From: Phallusia fumigata
Taxonomy: Eukaryota > Chordata > Ascidiacea > Phlebobranchia > Ascidiidae
Assembly: GCA_008931825.1 (NCBI GenBank)
Contig: QXVZ01002723.1
Coordinates: forward strand, 1 to 44,478
Direction of reading: 5' to 3'
Length of the DNA: 44,478 nucleotides
Both the position numbers and the translations under genes were made by a program. The notes beneath the pieces are model-generated. The model searched no databases. It saw nothing but the letters and a program-made list of their open reading frames with translations, and had not been told where the DNA came from. Shown here in pieces: positions 22,436 to 33,684 of this stretch (its first letter is position 1; the number at the start of each line of letters is the position of its first letter).

Positions 22436-24136
22436 ATGTCTTGTAGCAAGTCCAATGACAGGGGGCTGCTGTGTGATTTTCTCAACACAGTTGTTGTGCA
22501 ATTAAATTCTGTGGTTGATGCAGATCATCGAGAACCTGTTTTAAACTTGAAATATGGAACATCTCAGTGTTGCCCTGATAAAGAAAGAACATTTTATCAT
22601 AACTGTCCTTTAACAGTTACAAGAAGAACAGGCATACAACTTTTGCACACTAAACTACTGCAACAGAAGTAAGTAACAGTAATCCTTGTCAAGGGTATAA
22701 CTGTGATACTCCAGTCTGCAAAATGTGGCAGTTTCTAAGATGACTAAGGCATTTGCATTTCGGCTTTGAACTGATTGGAAATTTTGAGAACTTGTACCAC
22801 ACTAATTTAAGTTGATTTTACCATTTGCTGCGACCTGTAATGTAACGTAAAGTACATAAATTTGTGCAAAACTAATGGTAGTAGTAAACATTCAAGCTGA
22901 GAAGACGCCAACAAAATGCCTTAAAGATTTCTAAGATGTAGGTTTCTTATTTTCTTAAAGATGGGGTGATGTTGCAGTGTTGTTGCTTGGGCTAATGCGG
23001 GTTAACTGGAAAGAGCATAAGTTTAGAACTGAAAAAAGATTAGAACAGGTAAACATTTCTTGATTCCCTTGTCTTGTTATGGGGCTAAATTGTTTGTTTT
23101 TCAGATATTATGGAGAGTTGGAGTGGAAACAATTTTGCAACATCCTGCTTGTGTCTCTGACCCCATGGACCACCTACCAGCCTACAACCGTGTTTTAGGC
23201 TCTTTTTGCGATCAAATTGATCAACTCCATGTGCTTCTGGAACATTCTTTTATAATGTTATGTGAACAAAAATTTGAAGCTGCTAGAAAAGGTCTTCAGC
23301 AGTATCATATTATTGAGCGTACAATAACTGGTCATAATGTTCGACAAAACAGAGTGAAAAAGATAGCATTTTGGACTGATACCATGGAAGGATATTTGGG
23401 AATGGTTGAATATGTATTGTGGAAGCTAGCAATTCCACAGGTCACTGGTGAAAACCAACCTTCATTAGAGCATACCCAATCTGAACATTCAGATTTGGCC
23501 AAATCTGCTTTGCAACATTTTGAAAGGATAACTGATAAACCTGGTACTTGGGACATGTTTGTTTCAAAGCATGTTGAGATATTGACTTATTATGGAAAGT
23601 ATGATGATGCAAGAGAAATGTTATGTTTAAACTCCTCTACACACATTGACAATCCCAATGCTCACAAGTACCTCTATCAGTTCTTAACTGAACACTGTGA
23701 TAAAGATGCAGCTAAAGATGTGCAATATCTTGCTTTAAAAAATTTGTTTAACATTGCCCCTTCTGATGCCTTATGCCTCAATTTACATGTTTTTTACTTG
23801 GAAACGTGGCTTCAGAGCAACGTGTCAAGCGCTTCTCAAACTGAAATTAACCCATCATCTGATTTGTATTTGGCTTTGGAAGTTCTTTTCACAATGCTGG
23901 ATTATCCTATTTGGCACACAGATATCCGGCCTTGGAAGAAGTTTCAAGCAGTTGTTGTGTGTTTGGAAGAGTTGTGGGGCCGTGATAGAAGTGCTCATGT
24001 TATTAAAACAATTTGGACGGACACTGAACGAGATCAGTGGTGGCCTAATCTCTTCTTTAGACATTTACAAGGAAGCAGTGAACTTGATACTATCAAAATA
24101 TATATTGCTAACATCTGCTCTTTACCAACACAATAA
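22436..24136 (+). CDS. TAF1A: TAF1A, SL1/TIF-IB subunit for RNA polymerase I
   Basis: Exons 22436-22668, 22961-23048 and 23105-24136 join cleanly to give 450 residues, close to the human protein length as I recall it. An in-frame upstream ATG at 22403 would add 11 residues. Recognition rests on several blocks in order: ILWRVGVETILQHP (human EIIWKLGSEILFYHP); KPGTWDMFVSKHVEILTYYG (human [20 protein letters not shown]); DNPNAHKYLYQFL (human SNPNAHIYLYNFL); LALEVLFTMLDY (human LGLEVLFGVLDF); and RDQWWPNLFF (human RKNWWPGFHF). TAF1A is part of the TBP-containing SL1 complex that loads Pol I on rDNA promoters in the nucleolus. Coding CpG is strongly depleted. The gene is divergent from the ARF cluster and 221 bp upstream of VIRMA on the same strand. 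Confidence 0.9.
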
Positions 24137-24137
24137 A
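24132..24137 (+). terminator. Poly(A) signal overlapping the TAF1A stop codon
   Basis: AATAAA overlaps the TAF1A TAA stop. If used, the TAF1A mRNA would have almost no 3' UTR and would end within the 221-bp gap before VIRMA. Confidence 0.4.
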
Positions 24138-24282
24138 ATAATATTGCTTTAGCGAGTCAATCTGTCCTCTTTCCCTTTTGCTTACAATCAATCAACAATC
24201 ATCTTTTTGTCATGGGATTATGTCTGCAATCATCAAACTAATTTTTTTTAAGATGCTTTAGCATTTAGCTTGCTAATACCAT

Positions 24283-24316
24283 TTTTTTATTATTTCTATC
24301 TTTTGTTTTCATTTAG
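24283..24316 (+). promoter_or_regulatory. Strong 3' splice acceptor ahead of VIRMA, possible trans-splice site
   Basis: A long pyrimidine-rich tract ending TTTTGTTTTCATTTAG lies 41 bp before the VIRMA ATG, with no upstream exon visible in the short gap after TAF1A. In trans-splicing animals such a site receives the spliced leader and separates downstream cistrons of an operon. It could instead be the acceptor of an intron from an unseen 5' exon. Confidence 0.4.
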
Positions 24317-24325
24317 AAAAAAATT

Positions 24326-24343
24326 ATGGGCATGTGCTCTTGA
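24326..24343 (+). CDS. Short upstream ORF in the VIRMA leader
   Basis: If the VIRMA mRNA begins at the acceptor at 24316, its first ATG (24326) opens a five-codon ORF (MGMCS) ending in TGA at 24343. A second ATG lies inside it. The VIRMA ATG at 24358 is in another frame. Such a uORF would lower VIRMA initiation or require leaky scanning or reinitiation. This is inference from sequence only. Confidence 0.3.
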   Translation: MGMCS

Positions 24344-24357
24344 TAGGCTGCTAAATA

Positions 24358-27300
24358 ATGAAGCTGTTGTTTTGTGATACATTTTCACAAGAGCCAGCTG
24401 ATGGAAGTGTGTTGAGCAGTTGGGCAGCGATTGACTTTCCTGGCCCAGTTGTCCTTGAGGAAATCAGAATCTTACCAAGAGGATGCTGTTTGCATGACCA
24501 ACTAGCTAATGAGGGGTAAATGAATTTGTTGTCCTTTTTTGTTAAAATGGAAAAGCTGCCGTTTCATCACTTGCCATTTTTTGATAATCAACAATAATAA
24601 TAATAATTTCCTTTTAGTCAAATTGGAAGTACGAGTCCAGCCCAGTTTCGAATCGACTTCTTTGCCAGTGACTCCAACAATGATTCATGTAGTGCTTTTG
24701 AAAACCTGTGCACCTTGGAGTATAAAGAGTCTTCACAAACAAGTGTGCTTCCACCCTTGCCATTCGTGACAGACAAGCTTTTGTGCAGTGGGTGGTACCA
24801 GAGAGTAACCATTGCAGTTTTTGGAGCTGAAGCCTCTGATACTGTAGCTGTGAAAGCAATACGGGAGCGAAGAGAGTATGGAAGCAGAAACAGAGCACTA
24901 TTGCCAACACCAAATGAACCACCCAGACACACTGATGCTCCTCGACTTTCAGATAAAGTTGATGATAACTCAAATGTGCACAGTAGTTCGATTACGCCAC
25001 CAATTAACCCTCAAATGGAGTCTCAGCTTCATGAATTTGAGCAAACTAAATCTGGGGAAGGTCCTGGATTTAAGGGCAACTTTTCTAACCAACCTATGGA
25101 AATTAGGGCATATCCTGATCGACAGCAAATTGATATGCAATATCCCAAAAATAGCGGTGACTTCTACAACAAGCGACCTCCAGCACTTTTACCCACACCT
25201 GGAAGTAATGAGGCTCGCGATACACACAGTGGAAATAGATATCAATATGGAAGATTTGATCGATCTATGCATAGAACTTCACAGAATGAAGTCGTTGATT
25301 GGGATCATGAACAAAGAAGAACATCTAAACATGAACATGATGGTGGTAATGCCAAAGTTCCTCACCACGAACATCTGCATCGGGATAGAAATTTGTTGCG
25401 TCAATATGATAGTGAACAGGTAAACTGTTGTTTTCGTTGTGAAGATGTGTCCAATGTTAGAATTAAGTTCTGAGACATAAAACCGTAGGGCTGACAGAAT
25501 GACATAGCTAAGTATTGATGAGTATTGTTCAGATTACTCAAAAGCTTTAAGTTACAAATTTTGAGAGTCACAAATTTACCACATGAATATTTTGGATTGT
25601 TCAACTAAATAAATGTAAGGCAACTGCAAACCAAAGCAGTTATAGCACTATGTACTGAAAAAAATGTGTAGACTCAATGTTCTTCTTAACTTACAGAGAT
25701 CTGATGAGGAATGGATAGAAGATGCAGAATATGATGAAATTAGTGATGAAGATATTATGGATGAGGAAGCAGCTGCTAACATGGAGGCAATTATTGCTGA
25801 AGACATGTTGCTTCCAAGCAGTATGATGAATTTTAACCCCTTTGATATGGTGCCATATCCACTAACATACTACAAGTATGATATCACTGACCTTACATGC
25901 TGCAAGTATTTATAAGTTTTTTAATTGTATTTTTCTTTTGTCTCCTAGACCTCCAGAAATAACAGAGAGTGAGATTCTTCGTCACAAAGTGTTGGCCCAA
26001 CTTGAGACAGAAGAAGACACTGCAGAAGACCAGGCTGTAAGGGAAATGCAAAATGGGACTTTACAACTGCAGAAACTTATCAATGTGGCAAGAAAGATTA
26101 GTTCTCCTCTTCAGGAGGACCACGATATGGGGCATAACCTCCACTGTTTGGAGGTAGTAGCTGGAAAAGAACCTGAGTGGGTTGCATGCATTGAGAAGAT
26201 GCTACCCATATTAAGAGGTTCTTTGTCATGTTTGGACTTGAGTAATACTGTTGATGTAGATTATGTTGCAATTCTCATTTCCTACTCCATACATTGCTTG
26301 AAACCGGATAGCCCCCTGGCCAAAATCCTTGGTGTGAATGTGAGAGCATTAAAGGCTGGAATTAGTTTGGCGTTGGAGCTTTCAAATACTAATGTGGAAA
26401 CTGCGGAACAACTTGTGCAACATGGTTTACTTGAAGCTGTTTTATCCCTACTTGGCTCGGCACATATTGCATCATCTGTGAAAATAAGTGCTATCCATGT
26501 ACTTGATGCAGTAACCAACTGGCCATCTCTGTTGCATATCTTTATGTACGGGACCGCCGACAGTGATGTTGAATGCAAGACTGGTTATGTCAGAGCAGTA
26601 GAATTGGCATTGGTGCCTCAAGCAGCAAGAGTGACATCAGCTCTTACCCAGTTGGTTCAGAAAGCTCATATCTATGAGTGTATGACCCACATTAAAACAG
26701 CTACTCATGCTATTGTCAATTCAAAAATACCAGCTGAGTATGCATATGTTTCTGAAGAGGAAAATGATAATAGTGATGAGATTTTTCCCCCTCATGATGA
26801 AGCTGATATGGAGGTTGTACCTTCCATTGCAGGTTATGAGGTTGTGGAGGATTCAACAACTCCAGAAAATGAAACTGCAAATAAGCATGCTACGGTATAC
26901 ACTGAATAACTATTTAGTTGCAAAAAGAATATCACTTGTTTTTTTTTCAACAAAAAGTGTTTCATATTTAGCTATATGTTTTAGGTTTAGCTACAGCTAC
27001 CTTTAGGATAGTTGTTAAAAAAGTGGGTAAAGAATTTTAAATAATAGTTCCTGGTAATAACTGGCATATCAATGTTGTTAGGGCCTTGGAGATCATGATA
27101 ATCTTCGTATTATCCAACAAAGTGGACATCGAAGGGTTTTTGGTGAAGTTTTAAGTTCTGAAGATAACACTGATTATACACTAAAGAACTCTCCAGAAAG
27201 AAGTTCCTTGGTGGTAAGTGTGTTTGATCAAAAATGTTAAGCTTATTGCATTTCCACAATAAAGTATCAACCTTTAGCCTGAAATTTTTCAGAAAACTGT

Positions 27301-30300
27301 AACTCTTTTTTTTTAGGAAAATGCCATGCCACTTGAAAGTGTATTTAGTGTAGAGGATGTTACTGTAACTGAGGAGGAAGTTTTCAAAGTTGCTAAAAGC
27401 TTGGATGAAATTTCAGTGGCTTTTCAAAATCCATCAGCCTCTATTGGCCAGCTACATGTAAAAGCTTTTCCAGTGCAGTTTTCACAACCATTGAGACATG
27501 AGCCAAACCTGTGTGAAGTCGCACTATTCAGGTAATCTTTTTTTTTAAATTATGTGATTTTTACCTTACAAACTGTTTTAATTTTAAAAGCAGTTCATCT
27601 AACAAGTATTATTCTATAATTAATACAAAAAAGTTATTCCAGCAATAAGTGGTTTGACGGAATAAAATTTACAGCTTTACATTTCCCTGTAGGATGAGTG
27701 AATTCACTAGTCTTCTTCCCTCCATCCAAGCACTCATGACTTTGCCGTTTGTATCTGGATTTAAGTCTTTGTTCGATTCATGTTGCGGGTTTCTGGAACA
27801 ACTCCTGTCAAACACAAAGCAAATTTTACATCTTTGCTCCAATTCTGACTCCTTGATCCATGTGATTCACCACCTGCTGAAATCTTCACCAAACCTGGAT
27901 GTTGAGGTGCCTGGCACAGCTGGAAACTTTGCCTTGAAGCTGGCTCTTCACATCCAGTGCATACAATCCCTTGATCACATTAGTAGCTTGCTGGAACAGG
28001 AGATAACTGATGAGGTAGATGAAGAATTAATCCATGCCCTAAGGGTCCTTTATTCTGTTACATACTTGCCCCTGGGAAAGCAATGTTTGGCAAGAATTCT
28101 TGCTATGGGTGATTTCATGTCATCTATGCTGTTCTGTTTGTGGTACCCGGCAAAGGTTTTGGATGTTGCCGTTGGCCAACCTGAATCTGTTGAAAAGTCC
28201 TCCTCAAAAGATTCATCAGAGGATCACAAATCTGACAGCGATAATAAAACTGTTGAAGGCAAGTGAATTATGTCACAATACAAATCTGTTGATCTTGATC
28301 TGAAACTTGTGTTTGTGTTAAATGATAAACACTCTCCTTTTTACATCAAAATGTTTATGTGAAATGTTGACATGCCATTAGGTTTTTATTTTGTTAGGGT
28401 CTCGGTGGTGATATACTTAGAACACTTATTCATGAAACATAAAATAAAGTTTTTGATTTACTTTTTCTTGCTGTAGGTTAACTGTTTAATATTTAATGAC
28501 AGGCTCGGACAAAAATGATGAGGAGAAGCCAGAATTGATCTATCACAGGAATGCAGTCAATCACTATGCAGCTTCAATTGTTCTAAACACCCTAATCAAA
28601 TCAGAATCGGTTTCATACATTTTAAAATTTAAAGACGGCTTCGATAAAACCTGCCTTGCTGAAACTCACAGTGTTCCTAAATCAGACACATTGGCAAGCT
28701 GGTTGAACCCACTGAAGGCTGTAGTAAATGGTGAACAATTTGATATTGGAAAACTTCTGGTGTATATCAAGTCTGAATGTGAACAGTTGGAATGGAAAAC
28801 CTTTCCTGAGATTGGACCAAAACTTTGCACTGGACTTCGCATGCTGTGTCATGAATGCAGTGCAGGTAGTTATTCTTTGTCTTTATTCAAGTGGTTGAGC
28901 CATTAATGCAATTTGGTTGCATGTACATCTTACGTACTTTTAATGAAACAAATGTTAATTTACACTATATATGTTATTTCACTTGTTCTTTGTACTCAGC
29001 AGATAAAAACCAACAGAACTCCGCTAACTTAAGACTTCGAGTGAAAGAGTTATTTTCAGCTGATGGAATAAACATAATACTTACCTGCATGGAGAAACTT
29101 CACACCTGCTTGGCCCAAGTCTGCCATGGTCTCCGAGCGATGTCTATTGGTCTGCCAATAACACTTTTCAACACTCTAGTTTCTGTGGCGCAAAACAGTC
29201 TAAAGCTGGTCACCCTTATGCACAATCAACTCTTTACCGCTGGTATCGACGACAAATGCGTGAACGGTGATCGCTTTATTAAGGCTTCGGTACCTTTATA
29301 TTCGGACTTGTATATCCTTGTAAGGCCGGTGGATACTATTCTGTTGGATGACATCACACGAGTTTTCGTGTCAGCAGTTTCGCTGTTCTTCGAACACCAA
29401 TCGTGCTTCGAACAGTCCGGCGGGATTTTGTGTGAGCTTCTAAAGCACGCGGAGAGTCGCTGCGACAACTTCGTCCCAGCTCTAACCCTTCTGTGCCAAC
29501 TGCTTCCGTTGCCTTTACCGATCGTATGTCCGGAAGAGCCACCGGGCGATGCAGCCTCGTCGGTTCTAAACTTGTCGGGCATGTGGTCATCTTACATCAT
29601 GCCGCACATCGACCGCCTTATGTCGCTTCTGCTGCCCTTGTCAGCATCTAAGTGTCGACCTCTTCTTAATGTGACCATCGCCTTGACACAGCAAGTCATG
29701 GACTTGTCACCTGGACTGGCCCACGAAGTGGTGCGCAAGTACATCGAGGAGATCGCTCCTTTGTTGGTCAACACCACAGTGGCTCTCGATGACGGCGCAG
29801 AAGCAAGCGAAGAACAAATCGCAGGCGAGAAAGAGCTTATGCTTTCACCTGAACAAATAACCACAATCTCTGTTTTTGCCGAAATCGCGACGCTCCCTGC
29901 TGCTAAAGCGGCCACCATATCAGCTTTATACAGTGAGGGCGACGGGATTCTGGACTTGTGGCAATATGCAAGCAGTGAGTTATGTCCGGACGATGCAGTG
30001 GCAGCGACGCTTCTTTTAGCATCCGTCCTCGTTGACTCCGAAATAGCGCTGTTGCCTTCTTCGGACGATGACCCAAAGTCGTTGTCAACATACGTTCCTT
30101 CCACGCTTCACCTACGGCAGATCACGTGTTTGGCCATTCAACAGTTGATTAGTTCATCCGAACTTGTCGTGGTCCGAGCATTGCTCGTCATTCTTCGAGT
30201 TGTTGACCAGAGGTAAGATTGACGTAAATACACGTTGGTTAATAGACGCGAATAAAATTGTTACCAAGTATATTATTTATTAAACCTATGTACAAAGGAA

Positions 30301-31917
30301 AGTTCTTGAAAGTGTAATTACCATGTCTGCATAGCACCGCCATATCTTAATATGCTATTAGAAAAAGGATAGTAACTAACCTTACTTTTTTTGGTATAAC
30401 AAGACTGGCCCAAATAATTTAATAATTAAACGTTTCGGCAATAAATATGTTTCAAATACTTTCATTGGCCTGTTAATTTTTTCAGACAAGCGCTTGCATT
30501 TATACGAAACGGACTCGCAAAGAGCGACACTCACCTGTTGAAATGCATAGAAAACATCAACGAGACGTTTGACCCAAAGAGTTCACAATCTGTCGATGTT
30601 GTTGTAAATCTTATTGCGCTGCTTTCCCTCATGGTTGAATCAGAAAGCACGGAAATGCCTGAAGCTGACTGTAGTAGACCGTGTCTGACGACATCTCAAC
30701 TCTCAGCCCTTCTGCGTTGGAACGACAATCCTCAACACCCACTTCGAGTGTTTGAAAATAAAGTCAATCAACTGTGTTCCTTCGATGATGAAAGCTGTGA
30801 CGACGCTGTAGACAAACTTGCTGTGCTGCGACAAAGCTTAGTTGTTGTTGTTGATGCTGGAGAGATAACGATCGTACAGGAACCTGATTTGCCAGCACCC
30901 TCGCCTCTGGCTGAGCAATTCGCCGGACGTTCTGTGTTTGTACTTGGAGCTGATGACTACATTTTAGAAAGTCGCCTTGCCATAACTTGTCCCGAGTTCT
31001 GTCCCTCAAGCGGAGAACCGAAGACGAGTGAGTTCGTGCGATGTGATTTGGTGTCAACTGCTGTGGAATTCTGCCCCGGCTACGACTTGGCGGAACAACT
31101 GAGCAAACTGGCGAAGTCCAGCGATTTTCTTTGCGAGGCTCTCGACTCAGATTCGTCGAGATCTCGGCGTCAACCGAAAGTGGAAACGTACACGTCAAAC
31201 CACGGCAAAACATTGACTTACATGAAGAGGTCACACGGGTTACTGTCGCAGCCACGGCCAGGCAGGGGACGTGGAAACGTCCATAACCGCCCATTCGACC
31301 TGTTCCGCCACCGGAAGCAAAACACCAGCCGACCTCCTTCAATGCACGTTGACGATTTTATGGCTGCTGACGAAGAACAATTGAAACAACAGAAGGACGA
31401 TGGCGGAGTGTTCAAGTCGCCTCAGCCTCCGTCAACTTCCACGCCGCCGTCCAACCGCCGGCAGATGTCGCAGCCGTTTAAGCGCGAGTTCACACCCAAG
31501 AGCCGCGGAAGTCGTGGCATGCGAGGGATCCAGCGGGCCCCGAGAGGCAGCTTTTCCCACAGTAACCTAAACCAGGGTAAATTTCGACCACCGACGCGCG
31601 GTCGCTCCCAGGAACGATACAGGGGAACAGGAACGACACGGCTCTCAAGTCGGCTTAGCTACTCGCCCAGGGAAGGCTTTAAAACGAACAAAACCGAAAA
31701 CCCGTCGTGGGGATTTTCAAACCGAAACTTTAGCCAGGGTGGCGGCGGTCAGTTCCGAGGGCGCGGCGCGAAGTTTACGAAACATCCAAGAGGACCGCCA
31801 TCGCCGTTTGGTGCGGGCCGGGGCGGCGGAAAACAGTGGCAGAACTCGCCCTTTCCGCGCAGAGGTCGTGGATACGGGAAACCTCGAGGGAAACACATAC
31901 GTTCGTTCACACGTTGA
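24358..31917 (+). CDS. VIRMA: Virilizer/VIRMA, m6A writer complex scaffold
   Basis: Ten exons: 24358-24515, 24618-25419, 25697-25875, 25949-26894, 27082-27213, 27317-27531, 27693-28258, 28503-28865, 29000-30212 and 30486-31917. They sum to 6006 bp or 2001 residues (human about 1812). VIRMA holds together the WTAP-METTL3/14 complex that places N6-methyladenosine near stop codons and in 3' UTRs of nuclear pre-mRNA. The N-terminal virilizer domain reads MKLLFCDTFS, LPRGCCLH, SPAQFRIDFF and LCSGWYQRVTIAVFG. Then come a polar low-complexity stretch, an acidic block (IEDAEYDEISDEDIMDEEAA), and a long helical ARM-like body. Near residue 1800 is RKQNTSRPPSMHVDDF, identical or nearly so to human, followed by an RG/RGG-rich tail ending HIRSFTR as in vertebrates. 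Intron 7 uses a GC donor. CpG frequency rises abruptly near 29,200, inside exon 9. Confidence 0.96.
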
Positions 31918-31981
31918 AGATCGATGCAGAATATTTAACGTGTTGGGGAATCAATGTGTGTGTAAAAGTCGCTTGTCAATC

Positions 31982-31987
31982 AATAAA
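31982..31987 (+). terminator. Poly(A) signal of VIRMA
   Basis: AATAAA lies 65 bp after the VIRMA stop codon, giving a 3' UTR of roughly 80-90 bp. Confidence 0.65.
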
Positions 31988-33684
31988 ACAAGAGATCCGC
32001 CAGTTTTCGCATTTACTTTGATTATTTAAATTTCAATTGGGGCCCCGTTTAGAGTGGATTGAATTACAACGCTTATTAATTGTATCTGCCACGTTAATAA
32101 ATTTTGCCAAATTTGTTTTGAATTTGATAGTGTGAGCGCACAGCAGAACTTGCAGACCCAGTCGGTTGTTGATTTACTGTGAGTATGCTCTCTGGTATTC
32201 AGGTTTGAAAGATTCTGATATTTTGCCCACAGAAGAAAAATAAAACAGGATTGTATATAGCACCGAGTCAAAGGAAAATCTGTTTACAAGAAAAGGACTA
32301 GATATTTGTAATTAGCCTATTTCGATACAGTGTCTCACGTGCGTTGCTAATCATAATCGCGCGCCTCATAATCCGTGAAACGGAATCATAATCAGTAAAC
32401 TCGTTTGAGCGGCAAATTTGTATGAATCAATACCAACCCCGAACCGCCTGATACAAAAATTGGCAAACGGATACGGAAACCCCATACAAGGTACAAGTTT
32501 TCTGATATTGACGAACGCCACATTAACAGTTTACAAAATATTTAAATGAAGCTTACGCCCATTATCAGTTCATCTAATATATTGTGAGCGTTGGATGGTT
32601 ATGGGTGAAACCCGTAAACCAGTTTATATTCAGAGTTTAACTTCAGTAACAAGAATTGGAACGGAATTAAACCAGCAAACCGATCTCAACCCAAACCCCA
32701 TGGAGCTCATCCAATTAAAGCTCAACTGAACCTCACTGAGCGCTTGGACTCTCTGAAATCGACATGACCAGTTGTGTAAATATTAACCTGACTGGCCGTT
32801 GAATAGTTTGTGTGAAATTCAAAGATTTGAAATTATCACTGACACCTAAAGTTTATCGGTGCAACGCCAAAACACAATTTGTAAGTGTGTCACCTGAGCA
32901 ACGCTAGATAGTGACGCAGCGCATGACGATCAGCAGATCTTAAGTCACTATCACGTGATGTGCTGGTTGGCGTAGTGAGCGTTACGATGTTCAATGAATC
33001 ACGCTTGTTGTAACGCACGACAGGTCTGTCCGTCTGAAACTAGTTTACTCGAGGTGGTTGAGGTGGTTTTTGAGGAACAGGCAAGGTGAATTTAAATTTG
33101 TTTTAAGGGTTTAGAAAACGCTTTTTTCTACGTGATAATAATTTAGTCAAGAAGATTGGATGATTGAGTTTTTTTTCGAACTGGACTTGATATACCTGGG
33201 TAACATCAGAAGGTGAATATAATGTGTACTAAAATGATCTAAAAATTCGTCCAAAACTTGGTTGATAAAATTCGCTTGGTTTCTATGCAGACAAGTAAAT
33301 GATGTTGAGCAGGCAGAGTTTATTGCGCTTTGTAAAAGAATGTTTACACACAGTTAAATGTTGGTTTGCGCAAAAGATTGTCTTATAGGGTTTTGTGGTG
33401 GCATAACCTATGGATTATAAAACATTTTTATATGATAGCAAACTTGATTTAATTAAATTGGATGTATTTTTCTTCTGCAGTGAGTGAATGTACCTCATGA
33501 AGTGCTCTTATGTAAATTTAGGTTTCCCTTTGTGTTTTTAATGCAGAAATTTACCCCTAATCTGTTGTCATGCATGCACATGATCCTAACCAAGCAAACT
33601 TACAACTCATATTTTTATTGCTAACAGAGAGCTGAAACAGTAATTTTGTAATTCTGGTGCATTGTTTTGACAAAAAAGAAAAAT
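31988..33684. other. Intergenic, endophilin promoter and probable 5' UTR
   Basis: No coding exon was found. CpGs are common up to about 33,060, which would suit an endophilin promoter. A plausible non-coding first exon ends in a donor after AACAGGCAAG (33077-33086), followed by GTGAAT. An acceptor TTTTTATTGCTAACAG near 33,628 could start the exon that carries the ATG at 33685. These UTR exon calls are inferred from splice signals only. Confidence 0.4.

Noticed and set aside
28471..28502. Acceptor CTTGCTGTAG at about 28476 for VIRMA exon 8
   Set aside because: All three phases meet a stop codon before or soon after joining the exon 8 frame.
29226..30104. Minus-strand ORFs of 118 and 170 codons
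   Set aside because: They are antisense shadows of VIRMA exon 9, whose sense translation is clearly homologous to virilizer.
30764..31342. Minus-strand ORF of 192 codons
   Set aside because: Antisense of VIRMA exon 10; the sense strand encodes the conserved RKQNTSRPPSMHVDDF block.
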